The notes below the pieces were generated by a model. The model worked only from the letters and a program-made list of their open reading frames with translations, was not told the origin of the DNA and did no database searches. Positions 7,678 through 7,712 of a DNA stretch of 7,712 bases are shown here, in pieces (within the stretch, counting starts at the first letter, position 1; every line of letters begins with the position of its first letter). The DNA lies in assembly GCA_024405645.1 (NCBI GenBank), contig JAKSOJ010000052.1, forward strand, positions 1 to 7,712. The letters are read 5' to 3'. Made by a program: the position numbers and the translations under genes. Source of the DNA: Phascolarctobacterium sp. (GTDB lineage: Bacteria > Bacillota > Negativicutes > Acidaminococcales > Acidaminococcaceae).

Positions 7678-7712
7678 ATGAATAATTTATATGACGTAGT
7701 TATTGTTGGTGG
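7678..7712 (+). CDS. start of a second FAD/NAD-binding oxidoreductase, cut by window end
   Basis: Only 35 bases are present. The ATG at 7678 follows GGGGAGG (7664-7670) at 7 nt spacing and lies 2 nt after the preceding TAA. The visible residues, MNNLYDVVIVGG, are the first strand and start of a GxGxxG dinucleotide-binding fold. From known gene order in clostridia and Thermotoga, the expected product is a pyridine-nucleotide-disulfide-type oxidoreductase of about 400 residues. It would pass electrons between the GlpA-like partner and NAD(H), often with a DUF1667 gene after it. Neither the rest of the gene nor DUF1667 can be seen here. Confidence 0.83.
   Translation, partial: MNNLYDVVIVG

Overview
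This 7.7 kb window is mostly a conserved housekeeping block from a low-GC bacterium of the Firmicutes type. Supporting signs are strong purine-rich ribosome binding sites, a short GyrB without the large proteobacterial C-terminal insert, and Firmicutes-like GyrA wording. A diderm Negativicutes member is my best guess, but it is an inference from general sequence character. I cannot name a genus.

Positions 1-5265 form one tight co-directional run on the + strand: the 3' half of gyrB, a 98-residue unrecognised protein, a thiamine pyrophosphokinase (thiN), a TSUP/TauE-SafE family membrane permease and a complete gyrA. Gaps are 10 nt, a 4-nt overlap, 18 nt and 22 nt, and I saw no terminator between the genes. 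The run therefore looks like one transcription unit in which three unrelated genes sit between the two gyrase subunits. It ends at a 14-bp hairpin (5269-5302) that can work in both directions.

Convergent to this on the - strand (5312-5962) is a gene for an exported protein with a signal peptide, a mature part without cysteine and a 50-residue Gly/His/Trp-rich tail. It has a good sigma-70-type promoter and a near-perfect ribosome binding site. The AT-rich divergent intergenic region (5963-6220) also holds two small dyads that could be operators for the gene to the right.

From 6221 rightward begins a second + strand operon. It opens with a GlpA-like FAD oxidoreductase carrying a C-terminal BFD-type [2Fe-2S] domain, followed 2 nt later by the start of another Rossmann-fold flavoprotein that is cut by the window end. 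This pair matches the clostridial/Thermotoga type of glycerol-3-phosphate dehydrogenase module. Codon choice in the first gene suggests high expression.

I found no mobile element, CRISPR array, tRNA or rRNA. No clearly new system is present. The best leads are the unknown 98-residue gyr-operon protein, the His/Gly/Trp-rich exported protein, the valine variant in the GyrA box, and the substrate of the flavoprotein pair.
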